Source of the DNA: Porphyrobacter sp. IPPAS B-1204
Lineage (GTDB): Bacteria; Pseudomonadota; Alphaproteobacteria; Sphingomonadales; Sphingomonadaceae
Length of the DNA: 64,000 nt
NCBI GenBank assembly: GCA_003724185.1
Contig: RHGM01000001.1
Span: 806,001 to 870,000, forward strand
Direction of reading: 5' to 3'
Both the position numbers and the translations under genes were made by a program. Below, one piece after another: positions 9,368 through 19,081 of this stretch. The notes beneath the pieces were generated by a model, which saw nothing but the letters and a program-made list of their open reading frames with translations, did no database searches and was not told where the DNA came from. Each line of letters begins with the position of its first letter. Position 1 is the first letter of the stretch.

Positions 9368-10192
9368 ATGCACAACCAGCGTTTCCCAGGCAGAAGCTTG
9401 CACGGGGCTACCGTCGCGCGGGTCCATTTCACCAAGGGCGACTATGTTCATCCGGCCTCGGGACAGCTTGAACTTCGGGTGGTCAGGCGCGGTTCGTCGC
9501 AAGCCGACATCGATCTGGGCAGCGGCAGCCGCTCTGTCTTTACCCGGCCGGGTGACGTGTTGCTTTCGCTTCCCGACCGGGCAACCCGGTTTCGGATATC
9601 CGACAACCGCGAGGTCTCGATCCTCGCAATTGCTGCGCCGCAAGCGCTGGATTGGATAAGGCAGGCCGGGGGATCGGACCTTGCCGAACTGCAACCGCTA
9701 TCGCGCAAGCCGATCCGTATCCCGCTGATCGCCAGCCTGATCGACAGGCTGGAGCAACCGGACGAAGCGTCTGCGCAGATCGATGAGGCGATCGTGCTCG
9801 TGATCCTCGCCGAATGCCTGCGCACCGCGCGGCGGCTGCGGGCAAGGCAGGGTGCAACGGTACTGTCCCACGCGGAAATCCTCAGGATCATCGGCAGGAT
9901 CGAAGCAGAGCTCGACAGGCCCGTATCGGCGGACGCGCTTGCCGTGCAGGCGGGCGTTTCGCGCCGCACCTTCAGCGCGACATTCAAGGAGGCAACCGGC
10001 CTGCCCTTCCACCAATATGTGCTGCAGCTGCGGGTCGAACGGGCGGTGCAATTGCTGACCAGCAGCGACCTTGCCCTGCCGCAAATCGCCGTGCGGTGCG
10101 GCTTTGCCCATCAGGCGCACATGAGCCGGATGATCAGCCGCTTGAAGGGAGAACCGCCCGGCGCCATCCGCAGGCGCAGCCAATCAGGATAG
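9368..10192 (+). CDS. AraC-family transcriptional regulator
   Basis: C-terminal AraC HTH pair 'LAVQAGVSRRTFSATFKEATGLPFHQYVLQLRVERA...'. Confidence 0.9.
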   Translation: MHNQRFPGRSLHGATVARVHFTKGDYVHPASGQLELRVVRRGSSQADIDLGSGSRSVFTRPGDVLLSLPDRATRFRISDNREVSILAIAAPQALDWIRQAGGSDLAELQPLSRKPIRIPLIASLIDRLEQPDEASAQIDEAIVLVILAECLRTARRLRARQGATVLSHAEILRIIGRIEAELDRPVSADALAVQAGVSRRTFSATFKEATGLPFHQYVLQLRVERAVQLLTSSDLALPQIAVRCGFAHQAHMSRMISRLKGEPPGAIRRRSQSG

Positions 10193-10256
10193 AAGGCAAG
10201 CCAAAACGCCGCTTAACGCTCTGAAAAGGAAGTGCGCGCTATGGTCACACCACCAT

Positions 10257-10919
10257 TTGCAGGGGGGCCAGAACGTGGCGACAGCGGAACAGGGGCAGAC
10301 GTTTTCGGAGGCGACACGGATCTTTGATCGGTCGGTAGATTCGACCAATTTCCTGCTCGACCTGTGGTGGCTGTGGCTGCTGGTCATCGTGGTGGTGCTG
10401 GGCCTGCTGAAACTGCGCAGCCAGCATGCCCTGCTGGGCGAACTGGACGAGCGTTGCGGCGCCGCTTTCGGAGACATCGATGCCATCCTGGCAGAGCGGC
10501 ATGAACTGATCCCCAATCTGATCGCGACGACCAAGGCCTTTGCCGCACAGGAGCATCGCGTGCTGGATGATGTGATCGACGCGCGGGCCCGTGCGATGGC
10601 GTCGGCCGGCAATGCCCGGCTGGAGGCAGAATTGCAGGTGGGCCAATCGCTCAACAACCTCTGGGCCATAACCGAGAATTATCCGGAGCTGGCAAGCTCC
10701 CTGCACTTCCGCGAATTGCGGGCCGAGATGGTCCGGATGGAAGACCGGATCAATGCAGCGCGCAAGTTCTACAACCTGTCGGTCGAAGAGCTGAACGCCG
10801 TGCGCCGGGCCTTTCCGTACAACCTGATCGATGGGCTGGCCAAAACCGAACGGCACGAGAAATTCAGCCTCGGCGAGAAGCGCGCCGAATACAGCGCACC
10901 TGTCGTCGCCACGTTCTGA
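10257..10919 (+). CDS. lemA: LemA-family membrane protein
   Basis: N-terminal TM then 'ILAERHELIPNLIATTKAF', 'AARKFYNLSVEELNAVRRAFPYNLI'. Confidence 0.88.
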   Translation: MQGGQNVATAEQGQTFSEATRIFDRSVDSTNFLLDLWWLWLLVIVVVLGLLKLRSQHALLGELDERCGAAFGDIDAILAERHELIPNLIATTKAFAAQEHRVLDDVIDARARAMASAGNARLEAELQVGQSLNNLWAITENYPELASSLHFRELRAEMVRMEDRINAARKFYNLSVEELNAVRRAFPYNLIDGLAKTERHEKFSLGEKRAEYSAPVVATF

Positions 10920-10930
10920 TAGCCGCAGAC

Positions 10931-12370
10931 ATGGCTACCGAGGGCGCGGTTAACGGGGCTGCCTGGGGCGGCGTCCAGGGGTTTGTTACCTTCACGCATG
11001 ACAACCGGAACCGCTTTTTGCAGGTTTTCGGGCTGTACGTGCTGTCGCTGCACATGATCGGCGGGCTGGTGGCGATGCTGCCGCTGCTGCTTTTCGATCC
11101 CGAGCACATCATCCTCGTCGATCCGGTGGGCTATTTTGTCCGGTACGGCCTGCCGGTGACGGCGATATCCGCTTTCCTGTTCTGGCGCCTCTACACCTCG
11201 CACACCGAGGCAATCTGCCGGAAACTTGCGGTGAGGGAGGTCACGCGGATCGATGAGCGGCGGTTTGTCCGCCTGGCCGAGGAACAGTGCATCGCACTAG
11301 GTATTCGCAAGCCACGCTTCGGACTGATCGAGGTGTCCCAGCCCAACGCTTTGGCGGTGGGCGAAGGGCCGCAACGGGGCTTGATCGCGGTGACGCGGGG
11401 GTTGCTGGATCAGTTGGACGACGATGAGCTGGCGGCGGTTCTGGCCAATCTCGCCTCACAGATCCGAAACGGCGATACCAGCGTGCTCGCAGCCAACTTT
11501 GCCTTGATGCGCACCGCGGTGCTGATGCAGGTGAACAATGCGTTCCGCATCGAGGATTGGCGGCAGCTGATCATCGTAGTGTTTCTGCCGCCGATGCTGA
11601 CGATCCTGCTGCTGTCGGGCATGATCACCAAGGCATCGCTGGAAATCGCCCGAATGGCGCGGCGCAGCGTGAAGCTATCGCGTTTTCACATCGCCGATGC
11701 CGAGGCGATCCGCGTGACGCACCGGCCGGATGCGCTGCATTCGGCGCTGGTGAAGATAGGCGGCAAAGGCGCGTTTCCGGGCAGCGCGGTGTTTGACGAT
11801 GTTCTTTTTGACGGGCGCAGCGACACGGATGGGGGGAGCCATCCAGCGGTGATTGACCGGCTGAAGGCGATTGCGCGGCTTGGCGGTCCGATGATGCAAC
11901 CCGGCCGCGCTCGGCGTGATACGCGCGATGGTGTGGCTGTGCCGGGTGCTGGCGGGTTGGCGGATGGCCGGGTCGGCTTTGGCAGGCGCTACACCGCGGC
12001 CCATTTCCAGCCGGTTGCACCAGCCGAGGAAAAACCCCGCGAAAAGCCGCCGGTGATGGAGAACGATGCCCTGCTGGTGATGATGCTGACAGACTGGAAG
12101 GGCTACAAGGCCTATGTTGCGCAGTGCAACGACTGGTTCGAATGGCGGACAAATGATGGCCGCAATCTGTTCGGGCTCAAGCCGGAACTGCGGCTGCCGG
12201 TTGCGGCGGTGACGGCGGGGCTGTTGGTGTTGTACTGGCCAGCCGATGGCAACTGGCAGAAGCTTGCCAACCGCTTCAATCCCGTGTCGATGACGACCAT
12301 GTTCTCGCAACTGGATACGGGCAGAACATTCTGCACCCCGTCATCGGGCAAGAACGAGGATTGCGCCTGA
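10931..12370 (+). CDS. M48-like membrane protein with degenerate zinc site (putative pseudoprotease)
   Basis: M48 architecture adjacent to LemA; HEXXH position reads N-L-A-S-Q ('DDDELAAVLANLASQIRNGDT'). Confidence 0.75.
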   Translation: MATEGAVNGAAWGGVQGFVTFTHDNRNRFLQVFGLYVLSLHMIGGLVAMLPLLLFDPEHIILVDPVGYFVRYGLPVTAISAFLFWRLYTSHTEAICRKLAVREVTRIDERRFVRLAEEQCIALGIRKPRFGLIEVSQPNALAVGEGPQRGLIAVTRGLLDQLDDDELAAVLANLASQIRNGDTSVLAANFALMRTAVLMQVNNAFRIEDWRQLIIVVFLPPMLTILLLSGMITKASLEIARMARRSVKLSRFHIADAEAIRVTHRPDALHSALVKIGGKGAFPGSAVFDDVLFDGRSDTDGGSHPAVIDRLKAIARLGGPMMQPGRARRDTRDGVAVPGAGGLADGRVGFGRRYTAAHFQPVAPAEEKPREKPPVMENDALLVMMLTDWKGYKAYVAQCNDWFEWRTNDGRNLFGLKPELRLPVAAVTAGLLVLYWPADGNWQKLANRFNPVSMTTMFSQLDTGRTFCTPSSGKNEDCA

Positions 12371-12375
12371 GCTGT

Positions 12376-12780
12376 TTACGGCACGACCTTGCGGCCGAAC
12401 ACAGGCCCGCTGCGGGTCTGCTGGGGTTCGGAAGGCGTATCGGATGCCGGTGAGGCCGCTTCGGACGCCTGCCGCTTTGCAAGGTGCCGGGCAATCACCG
12501 CATCGGCATCGAAGTCGGAGGGCTGGTCTTCGCCCCAGCTGGAGGCATTGCGGGATTTGGCAGAAGGGGCGCTTGCGGAAAATGACATGCGCAGCAGGCT
12601 GATCAGGCCGCCCACCCCGGCAAGCAGTGCAAGGGCGCCAGTGCCAATGATGGTCGGCATGCCCGGACCAAACTCGCCCATGTCATACCACATGGATGCC
12701 GCATAAGCCCATGTCGCGGCCAGCCCGAGTCCAATGAAGGCCCGGAACATATGCCCCATGTTCTGGAACAGCTTCAACAT
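12376..12780 (-). CDS. hypothetical membrane protein
   Basis: 134 aa, two hydrophobic segments, polar C-terminal tail; convergent with upstream gene. Confidence 0.6.
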   Translation of the reverse strand: MLKLFQNMGHMFRAFIGLGLAATWAYAASMWYDMGEFGPGMPTIIGTGALALLAGVGGLISLLRMSFSASAPSAKSRNASSWGEDQPSDFDADAVIARHLAKRQASEAASPASDTPSEPQQTRSGPVFGRKVVP

Positions 12781-13052
12781 GATGTTATCCCTTCACAGCT
12801 CGCCCGATCTTGCCCCGTCAATATCCGGCGACGCGGTTAACATCCTCATAATGAGCCTGAATCCTGGGTTTGCCGGAAGCCAGCGCGGGATTTCCCATCC
12901 ATTCCGCCGCGCGGATCGCCAGAATATGATGCAGGGTTCACGGACGCCCCGCCGCTGGGAAGCCCCAGCGCAAAAGCCATCTGGCCCCGCTGCCGTCCGA
13001 AGCCGCTTCCTCGCCCAGAGCCTGAATGCGGCGTCTAGACATCAGATCTGGC

Positions 13053-14471
13053 TCAACGCATGATTTCATAAGGTACGACGCCACGCTGCAAAGGATGGGT
13101 GGAGATCAGCTGGTCACTCGGGGGATAGGCGCGTTGCTCGCAATCCGGGCGCGGGCAGATCCGGCACGACACGCCAATGGGCGTCACTGCTCGCTCTGAA
13201 GCCAGATCGATGCTGTCAGCATAAACGAATTCACCTGAGTGCTGAACCTCACAGCCAAGCGCAACGGCATAGCGCCGTGGGTTGCGGTCGAAACGGCCCG
13301 ACCCCTTGATAAGCCCCTTGGCGATTGAGACATATCGGACACCATCGGGTGTCTCGGCCAGCTGAACCTGTATCCGATCAGGTATCGCGGCCGCCTCGTG
13401 CACGATCCACAAGGGGCAAGCGCCGCCAAAGCGGGCAAACTGAAAACGGGTGGCACTATGTCGCTTGGTAATGTTGCCGGCCATATCGACCCTACAGAAG
13501 AAGATCGGCAAGCCGCGCGCTCCTTCGCGCTGCATCGTGGAAAGGCGATGGCAGGTCTGTTCGAAACTGGTCTGATACAGCATCGCCAGTCGGTCGACGT
13601 CGTGCCGGAATTCGCGCGCGGTTTTGCGGAAGTGCCCATAGGGCATTAGGAGTGCCCCCGCGGCATAATTGGCAAGTCCGACGGTCAGCAGCCCGCGTGC
13701 GACTTCGCTCCGCAGCTGCGCAGTGTCGGCAATCATGCCAATCGCTTCGTCCAGCATAATCAGGGCAACATGGTAGGCAATCTGAAACCGGATGCTTGCG
13801 GTCGGTTGTCCGGCATCAATCACCAGCACCTTACCGGCTTCATCGAAGCGACGCAGGGAGTCCGACGGCCGGATTTCGACATCGATCGCATGATCTTCGC
13901 GCAGATGCCGGCACAATGCCTCGGTGCTGGGCACATAATCTGATCCACCAATCGTTGCGGCGAGATCTTCTGCCGCGCGATCAATCTGATCGACATAGTT
14001 GTTGGACAGATGGAACCAGTCGCGCACCTCCTCCCACGGCAGACGTGCGCCATTGTTGGCGTCAACAGTGAGCGTCTCATCAACCATTTCGAGACGTTGG
14101 CTCGCGCGACGGAATGCGCCGTACAGGTCCACGAAGCGCCGGGCAAAGGTCGGCTGCTGCTCAGCCAACCGCGCCAAAGCAGCCGGATCAATCGGGCTAT
14201 CGAACATCGGATCCCCCACCGCCTCTCTCAACAAGACCGATAGGTGTTCGGTCTCCTCTTGCGGAAAATCCTGCCATTCGAGCGGAAAAAGGGCTGCTAG
14301 TCGCTCGATCAGACGCGGCGTCAGCGGTCGATCGTCATGTTCGAGTTGGCTGAGATACGATGGGCTGATCTCCAGCCGCCGCGCAAGTTCGGCCTGCATC
14401 AATCCGCGGCGTTCACGCAAATGGCGCAGCTGCACTCCTGCAAAGATCCTTCGTCCGGCGCTCATCGTCAT
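13053..14471 (-). CDS. XRE-family regulator, ScfR/RamB-type (HTH + IrrE-like + C-terminal Cys domain)
   Basis: 'GVQLRHLRERRGLMQAELARRLEISPSYLSQLEHDDRPLTPRL', C-terminal 'SCRICPRPDCEQRA'; start chosen at MTMSAGRR. Confidence 0.85.
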   Translation of the reverse strand: MTMSAGRRIFAGVQLRHLRERRGLMQAELARRLEISPSYLSQLEHDDRPLTPRLIERLAALFPLEWQDFPQEETEHLSVLLREAVGDPMFDSPIDPAALARLAEQQPTFARRFVDLYGAFRRASQRLEMVDETLTVDANNGARLPWEEVRDWFHLSNNYVDQIDRAAEDLAATIGGSDYVPSTEALCRHLREDHAIDVEIRPSDSLRRFDEAGKVLVIDAGQPTASIRFQIAYHVALIMLDEAIGMIADTAQLRSEVARGLLTVGLANYAAGALLMPYGHFRKTAREFRHDVDRLAMLYQTSFEQTCHRLSTMQREGARGLPIFFCRVDMAGNITKRHSATRFQFARFGGACPLWIVHEAAAIPDRIQVQLAETPDGVRYVSIAKGLIKGSGRFDRNPRRYAVALGCEVQHSGEFVYADSIDLASERAVTPIGVSCRICPRPDCEQRAYPPSDQLISTHPLQRGVVPYEIMR

Positions 14472-14478
14472 GTCCTGA

Positions 14479-14508
14479 TTTGCAAATTGCTGGTTTGCAA
14501 CTTTGCAA
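14479..14508. promoter_or_regulatory. three TTTGCAA repeats (14479, 14494, 14502), candidate RamB/ScfR-type operator
   Basis: TTTGCAAATTGCTGGTTTGCAACTTTGCAA; GCAACTTTGCAA resembles the RamB consensus (AACTTTGCAAA) from established knowledge. Confidence 0.55.
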
Positions 14509-14578
14509 TTTAACATTGGACTGATGGTGCAGCCTAAGCAAGGTTGCGTTCGGGATAGTTTGCTACGGGAGACTGCAA

Positions 14579-15388
14579 GTGGCCACCAATGTCCTCGCGC
14601 TTCACCAGTTCGACCGCGCCCCTCACGTTCGTGGAGGCAGAAATTGCGGGGTTATCTGCGTGCCTTCCGAAATCAGAGCGGTTGCACAGCGCCTGGCCGA
14701 CGAATTGCGGGAGGATGGCCTACGGGCAATGGTCTGGCCTGATCTTTCAACGCTGAGCGAACCAGTTGACGCCGATGGCCAACCGCTCAATGCCGAGGTT
14801 TTCGGTTGGGCCGAAGATGAACTTTCCCCATGGCGAAACGTCGACAAGGCGCTGCGCTCGCCGCTGCTGCGCGCAGCCCGGGTAACGAGCGAGCCCTTTT
14901 GCATTAGTCGACGCGGCATTCGCAGCCGGACCGTCAACCGCCTGCTCAATCAAATCAACTTGCTGGATCTGGAGCACGCTCCCGCGCCGCAGTCCGCGAT
15001 TGTCTTTCCCGTGCACATGCCCTTGGGACAGATCGGCGCCGCCATCCTGACTGCACCGGGCGGTGGGGAGGCAGACCTATCGGCCCTCTTCCGCACTAGC
15101 GTCGACCGGCTGGCAGCACCGGTGTGGCAGTTCGTGACTGGCTATGTCAGCGTGACTCGTGATGAACGCTACCTGCCAACCGAAGGCCTGCTTACCACAC
15201 GCGAAATCGAATGCCTGAGCTGGGTGGCGCACGGCAAGACAGACTACGAAATCAGCATTATTCTGGGGTGCAGCCACGCGGGGGTGAGATACCACGTCGG
15301 CCGCGCCTGCGCGAAGCTGGGCGCCGTCAACCGGGCGCAGTCGGTGTTCAGGGCTGCACAGCTGGGCTATATCGGCGTTCCGCTGTAG
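14579..15388 (+). CDS. LuxR-family transcriptional regulator
   Basis: C-terminal LuxR HTH 'LTTREIECLSWVAHGKTDYEISIILGCSHAGVRYHVGRACAKLGAVNRAQ'. Confidence 0.88.
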   Translation: MATNVLALHQFDRAPHVRGGRNCGVICVPSEIRAVAQRLADELREDGLRAMVWPDLSTLSEPVDADGQPLNAEVFGWAEDELSPWRNVDKALRSPLLRAARVTSEPFCISRRGIRSRTVNRLLNQINLLDLEHAPAPQSAIVFPVHMPLGQIGAAILTAPGGGEADLSALFRTSVDRLAAPVWQFVTGYVSVTRDERYLPTEGLLTTREIECLSWVAHGKTDYEISIILGCSHAGVRYHVGRACAKLGAVNRAQSVFRAAQLGYIGVPL

Positions 15389-16997
15389 CCGCGCAGCCGG
15401 CCAAGATCATATCAGCCCCCTTCTCGCCGATCATGATCGCGGCCGCATTGGTGTTGCCCGACACGATCCGCGGCATCACCGATGCGTCGATCACCCGCAG
15501 TCCGTCCACGCCCCTGACCCGCAGATCCGGGCCGACCACCGCGCCATCGTCTATCCCCATGCGGCAGGTGCCGACGGGGTGATACCCCGTGTTCCCATAG
15601 GCCCGTGCATAATCGAGCAGTTCTTCGTCGCTCGAAAGGGCATCGCCCGGCCACACCTCCGCTTCGACCAGCGCGCTGAGCGCATTGGTGGCAATCAGGT
15701 CACGCGCCATCCGTATCGCCTTTAACGAGAGGCGCTGATCGGCGGTATCTGCCAGCCAGTTGTGCCTGATATCAGGGACAGCAGCCGGATCGGGCGCACT
15801 CAGCGTAACCTGACCGCGCGATTCCGGCCGCAAAACGCAAGGCCCGAAGGTCAGGCCCGGCCAGGGCGAGAGTTTCGATTTCTCGCCAGCCATCGCAGCG
15901 TCCATGTCGCCGGTCACCGGCAGGCAATGGAACTGGATATCAGGTCGGTCGAGCGCCGGATCGGATTTCACAAAGGCTCCGACCTGCGCCGCCGGAATGG
16001 TCATCGCCCCCTTGCGATTGACCGCGTAATTGAGAAGGTTCCCGAGCAGCCTCACCCCGCCAAGCTGCTGGTTGTAGCTATAGGCACCCTGACGCAGCCG
16101 CCAGCTCATGGTGAGGATGTAATGGTCTTGCAGATTGGCCCCGACCTGCGGGCTGTCATGCAGGACGTCGATGCCCATCGCCTTGAGATGCTGACCCGGG
16201 CCGATCCCGGACAGCATAAGCAGCTTGGGGCTGTGATAGGCACCTGCAGAAAGGACAACTTCCCGAGCGGCGGTGATCCGTTGAACCCCGGCCTTGGTGC
16301 TGACCTCGATACCGGTCGCACGCCCATTCTCGATCAGCACCTTTTGGCAATGCGCGTCGGTGATGACCGTCAGGTTCGGGCGGGCAAGGATCGGATGGAG
16401 AAACGCGTGGGCGGCAGAGCACCGTTTCCCGTCACCAATCGTTACCTGATAATAGAACGCGCCGTGCTGATCCTCGCCGTTGTAATCCTCTACCAGAGGA
16501 ACACCCGCTTCGGCAAAGGCCGCCAGCACGGCATCATTGGTGGGGTTGCGATGGGCAACCTCCTCGACCCGCAACGGGCCATCGCCGCCGCGCAGATCGG
16601 TCGCGCCCCGGGCGAAGTTTTCGCTCTTGCGGAAATAGGGCGCGACATCGGCCCAGCCCCATCCGAGTGCACCAAGGTTCGACCAGGTATCATAGTCCTG
16701 CTGCTGGCCGCGAACATAAAGCAGCCCGTTGATGTTGGACGATCCCCCCAGCCCCTTGCCCCGCGGCAGCAGCATCCGGCGCCCGCCAATGCTGGGTTCG
16801 GAAGCGCCGGAGTAATGCCAGGAATGCCCCGGCGCATTGGCGGTCACCCCGAAACCGGACGGCATGGACAGCAGGAACCCCCGACCATTTCCGCCCGCCT
16901 CAACCAGCACGACCCGGTTGCGGGGATCGGCCGAAAGCCGGTTTGCCAGCACGCAGCCAGCCGATCCGCCGCCCACCACCACGAAATCTGCGTCCAA
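15348..16997 (-). CDS. GMC-family oxidoreductase (choline/alcohol dehydrogenase type), TTG start
   Basis: 'DADFVVVGGGSAGCVLANRLS', 'LPRGKGLGGSSNINGLLYVRG', 'GNTGYHPVGTCRMG'; TTG at 16997 preceded by GGGGGAGGC. Confidence 0.88.
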   Translation of the reverse strand: MDADFVVVGGGSAGCVLANRLSADPRNRVVLVEAGGNGRGFLLSMPSGFGVTANAPGHSWHYSGASEPSIGGRRMLLPRGKGLGGSSNINGLLYVRGQQQDYDTWSNLGALGWGWADVAPYFRKSENFARGATDLRGGDGPLRVEEVAHRNPTNDAVLAAFAEAGVPLVEDYNGEDQHGAFYYQVTIGDGKRCSAAHAFLHPILARPNLTVITDAHCQKVLIENGRATGIEVSTKAGVQRITAAREVVLSAGAYHSPKLLMLSGIGPGQHLKAMGIDVLHDSPQVGANLQDHYILTMSWRLRQGAYSYNQQLGGVRLLGNLLNYAVNRKGAMTIPAAQVGAFVKSDPALDRPDIQFHCLPVTGDMDAAMAGEKSKLSPWPGLTFGPCVLRPESRGQVTLSAPDPAAVPDIRHNWLADTADQRLSLKAIRMARDLIATNALSALVEAEVWPGDALSSDEELLDYARAYGNTGYHPVGTCRMGIDDGAVVGPDLRVRGVDGLRVIDASVMPRIVSGNTNAAAIMIGEKGADMILAGCAATAERRYSPAVQP

Positions 16998-17019
16998 GCC
17001 TGCCTCCCCCAACCGTCTT

Positions 17020-17032
17020 GCCCAAAATGGGC
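17020..17032. promoter_or_regulatory. short palindrome GCCCA-AAA-TGGGC in divergent GMC/alkylsulfatase promoter
   Basis: Perfect 5-bp arms read directly. Confidence 0.3.
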
Positions 17033-17100
17033 GGCGATCACGTTCCGCCGCCGTCCCCGCCAAGTTATACGGAGGGTCGGTTGAGAGAGGGAGGACTTCG

Positions 17101-19080
17101 ATGCCCATTTTGAGCAGAGCAATCGGTGCAGCTGCGATGATTTGCCTTGTGGGCACACCTGCGGCCTTTGCCGGCCAAAGCGAGGAGTCGCCCGCCGCAC
17201 CCCGAAGCGCGACCGCTGCGACCAAGGCGGCGCTCGATCAGGCCGCCCGCGATCTGCCCCCGGAAAACGAACAGGATTTCGAATTTGCGCAGCGCGGCTT
17301 CATTGCCACCTGGCCGGAGCCGATCATTCTTCAGGACAATGGTCAGCCCGCCTTTGACCTTTCGGGAAATGACTTTGTCGAAGGCGCTGCTCCCGATACC
17401 GTCCACCCAGCCCTTTGGCGGCAGAACCGGGTGCTTCGAGCCGAAGGCCTGTTCCGCCTGGCCCCCGGGCTCTATCAGGTGCGCAACTTCGACAATTCGA
17501 ACGTCACCTTCATCGAAACGCCCAAGGGCTGGATCGTCGTCGATCCGCTCACCTTCACGGAGGTGGCACGGGCGGCCCATGACCTGATCAAGCAGCACGT
17601 GGCCGATAAGCCGGTGCTGGCGGTGATCTATACCCACACCCATACTGATCATTTCGCCGGAGCCGCCGGCGTGGTCAGCGTCGAGGATGTGGCCGCAGGC
17701 AAGGTGCAGATCATCGCGCCTCAGGGCTTTGTCGATGAAGTGGTGAGCGAATGGATCCTCGCGGGCACCGCCATGGGTCGCCGGGCGTTCTACCAGTTCG
17801 GCTATTTCCTGCCGCGCGGCCCGCAGGGTCACGTCGGCATGGGCATGGGCACAGCCATCGCCGCCGGAGCGCAGACCTTCATCACCCCCACGCTGGAAAT
17901 CGAACGCACCGGCGAAAGCGTGACGATCGACGGGGTCGAGCTGGTGTTCCAGATGGTGCCGGACACCGAAGCCCCGGCAGAATTCAATCTCTGGATTCCC
18001 CATGCCAAGGCCCTGCTCAATTCGGAAACCGCCACCGGGACGCTGCACAATGTCCAGACCCTGCGCGGGGCCAAGGTTCGCGATGCCAAGGCCTGGGCGT
18101 TCTACCTGACCGAGGGGCTGCGGCTCTGGGGCAACGAGGTCGAGGTGCTGCTCGCCTCGCACCACTGGCCACGCTACGGCAATGATGTGATCCGTCAGCA
18201 CCTGAGCCATCAGCGCGATGCCTATAAATTCATCCACGACCAGTCGGTGCGCAGGATGAACCTGGGGCAGACCCCGGACGAAATCGCCGAAGGTTTGCAG
18301 CTCCCGCCAGCGTTGCAAGACGACTGGGCCGTGCGGGGATATTACGGCACGGTGAAGCACAACGCCAAGGCCGTCTATGACAGTTATATGGGATGGTATG
18401 ACGGCGTCCCTGCCAACCTGGACCGGCATCCCCCGGTCGAACGCGCCAGACGGCTAGTTGCGGCCATGGGAGGGGCCGAAGCGCTCCATCGTCAGGCGCG
18501 AAAGGCGTTCGAGGAAGGCGATTATCGCTGGGCGGCTGAACTGGCCCATAATGGTGTTTTCGCGGACCCCGCCGATACGGTGTCCCGCAGCGTGCTGGCC
18601 AACAGTTATGAGCAGTTGGGATACCAGTCGGAAAGCGCCATCTGGCGCAACATCTACCTTACCGGCGCACGCGAACTGCGCCGGGCCAAGGCCGATACCG
18701 TCGCCCAGACCGGGCCGAATTACCTGATGATGGCCACCCCGCTCGAGAACTTCCTCGATCTGCTGGCAACCACGGTGATCCCGGAAAAGGCCGGAGCAAA
18801 CCGGCTGGCGTTCAATCTGGTTGATACCGGAGCCGGGGAGAATTTCGCCATCACGCTCGAAAACGCGGTGCTGGTGATCGAAAAGGGCCACAGCATTCCC
18901 GGCGCACCGCGCCTTTCGGGGCCGAAACCATTACTGCTGGGGATCTTGTTCAGTCAGGTTCCTCTGGATGCCATGGTCGCGGCTGGTCAAGCGCAGGTTG
19001 AAGGGGATGCGGCACAGATCAAGCTGCTTTCGACCCTGATCGAAATGCCGCGGCTCGATTTCAACATCGTCGAGCCTTAG
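17101..19080 (+). CDS. SdsA-type alkyl sulfatase (metallo-beta-lactamase fold), exported
   Basis: Signal peptide MPILSRAIGAAAMICLVGTPAAFAG; 'THTHTDHFAGAAGV' metal site; SCP2-like C-terminus. Confidence 0.88.
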   Translation: MPILSRAIGAAAMICLVGTPAAFAGQSEESPAAPRSATAATKAALDQAARDLPPENEQDFEFAQRGFIATWPEPIILQDNGQPAFDLSGNDFVEGAAPDTVHPALWRQNRVLRAEGLFRLAPGLYQVRNFDNSNVTFIETPKGWIVVDPLTFTEVARAAHDLIKQHVADKPVLAVIYTHTHTDHFAGAAGVVSVEDVAAGKVQIIAPQGFVDEVVSEWILAGTAMGRRAFYQFGYFLPRGPQGHVGMGMGTAIAAGAQTFITPTLEIERTGESVTIDGVELVFQMVPDTEAPAEFNLWIPHAKALLNSETATGTLHNVQTLRGAKVRDAKAWAFYLTEGLRLWGNEVEVLLASHHWPRYGNDVIRQHLSHQRDAYKFIHDQSVRRMNLGQTPDEIAEGLQLPPALQDDWAVRGYYGTVKHNAKAVYDSYMGWYDGVPANLDRHPPVERARRLVAAMGGAEALHRQARKAFEEGDYRWAAELAHNGVFADPADTVSRSVLANSYEQLGYQSESAIWRNIYLTGARELRRAKADTVAQTGPNYLMMATPLENFLDLLATTVIPEKAGANRLAFNLVDTGAGENFAITLENAVLVIEKGHSIPGAPRLSGPKPLLLGILFSQVPLDAMVAAGQAQVEGDAAQIKLLSTLIEMPRLDFNIVEP

Positions 19081-19081
19081 G

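Noticed and set aside
12734-13063. 109-aa plus-strand ORF in the gap before the ScfR-type gene
   Set aside because: No family features or ribosome-binding site recognised; low-complexity GC-rich frame.
15762-17084. 440-aa plus-strand ORF
   Set aside because: Antisense to the GMC oxidoreductase.
17065-18429. 454-aa minus-strand ORF
   Set aside because: Antisense to the alkylsulfatase with its intact THTHTDH site.
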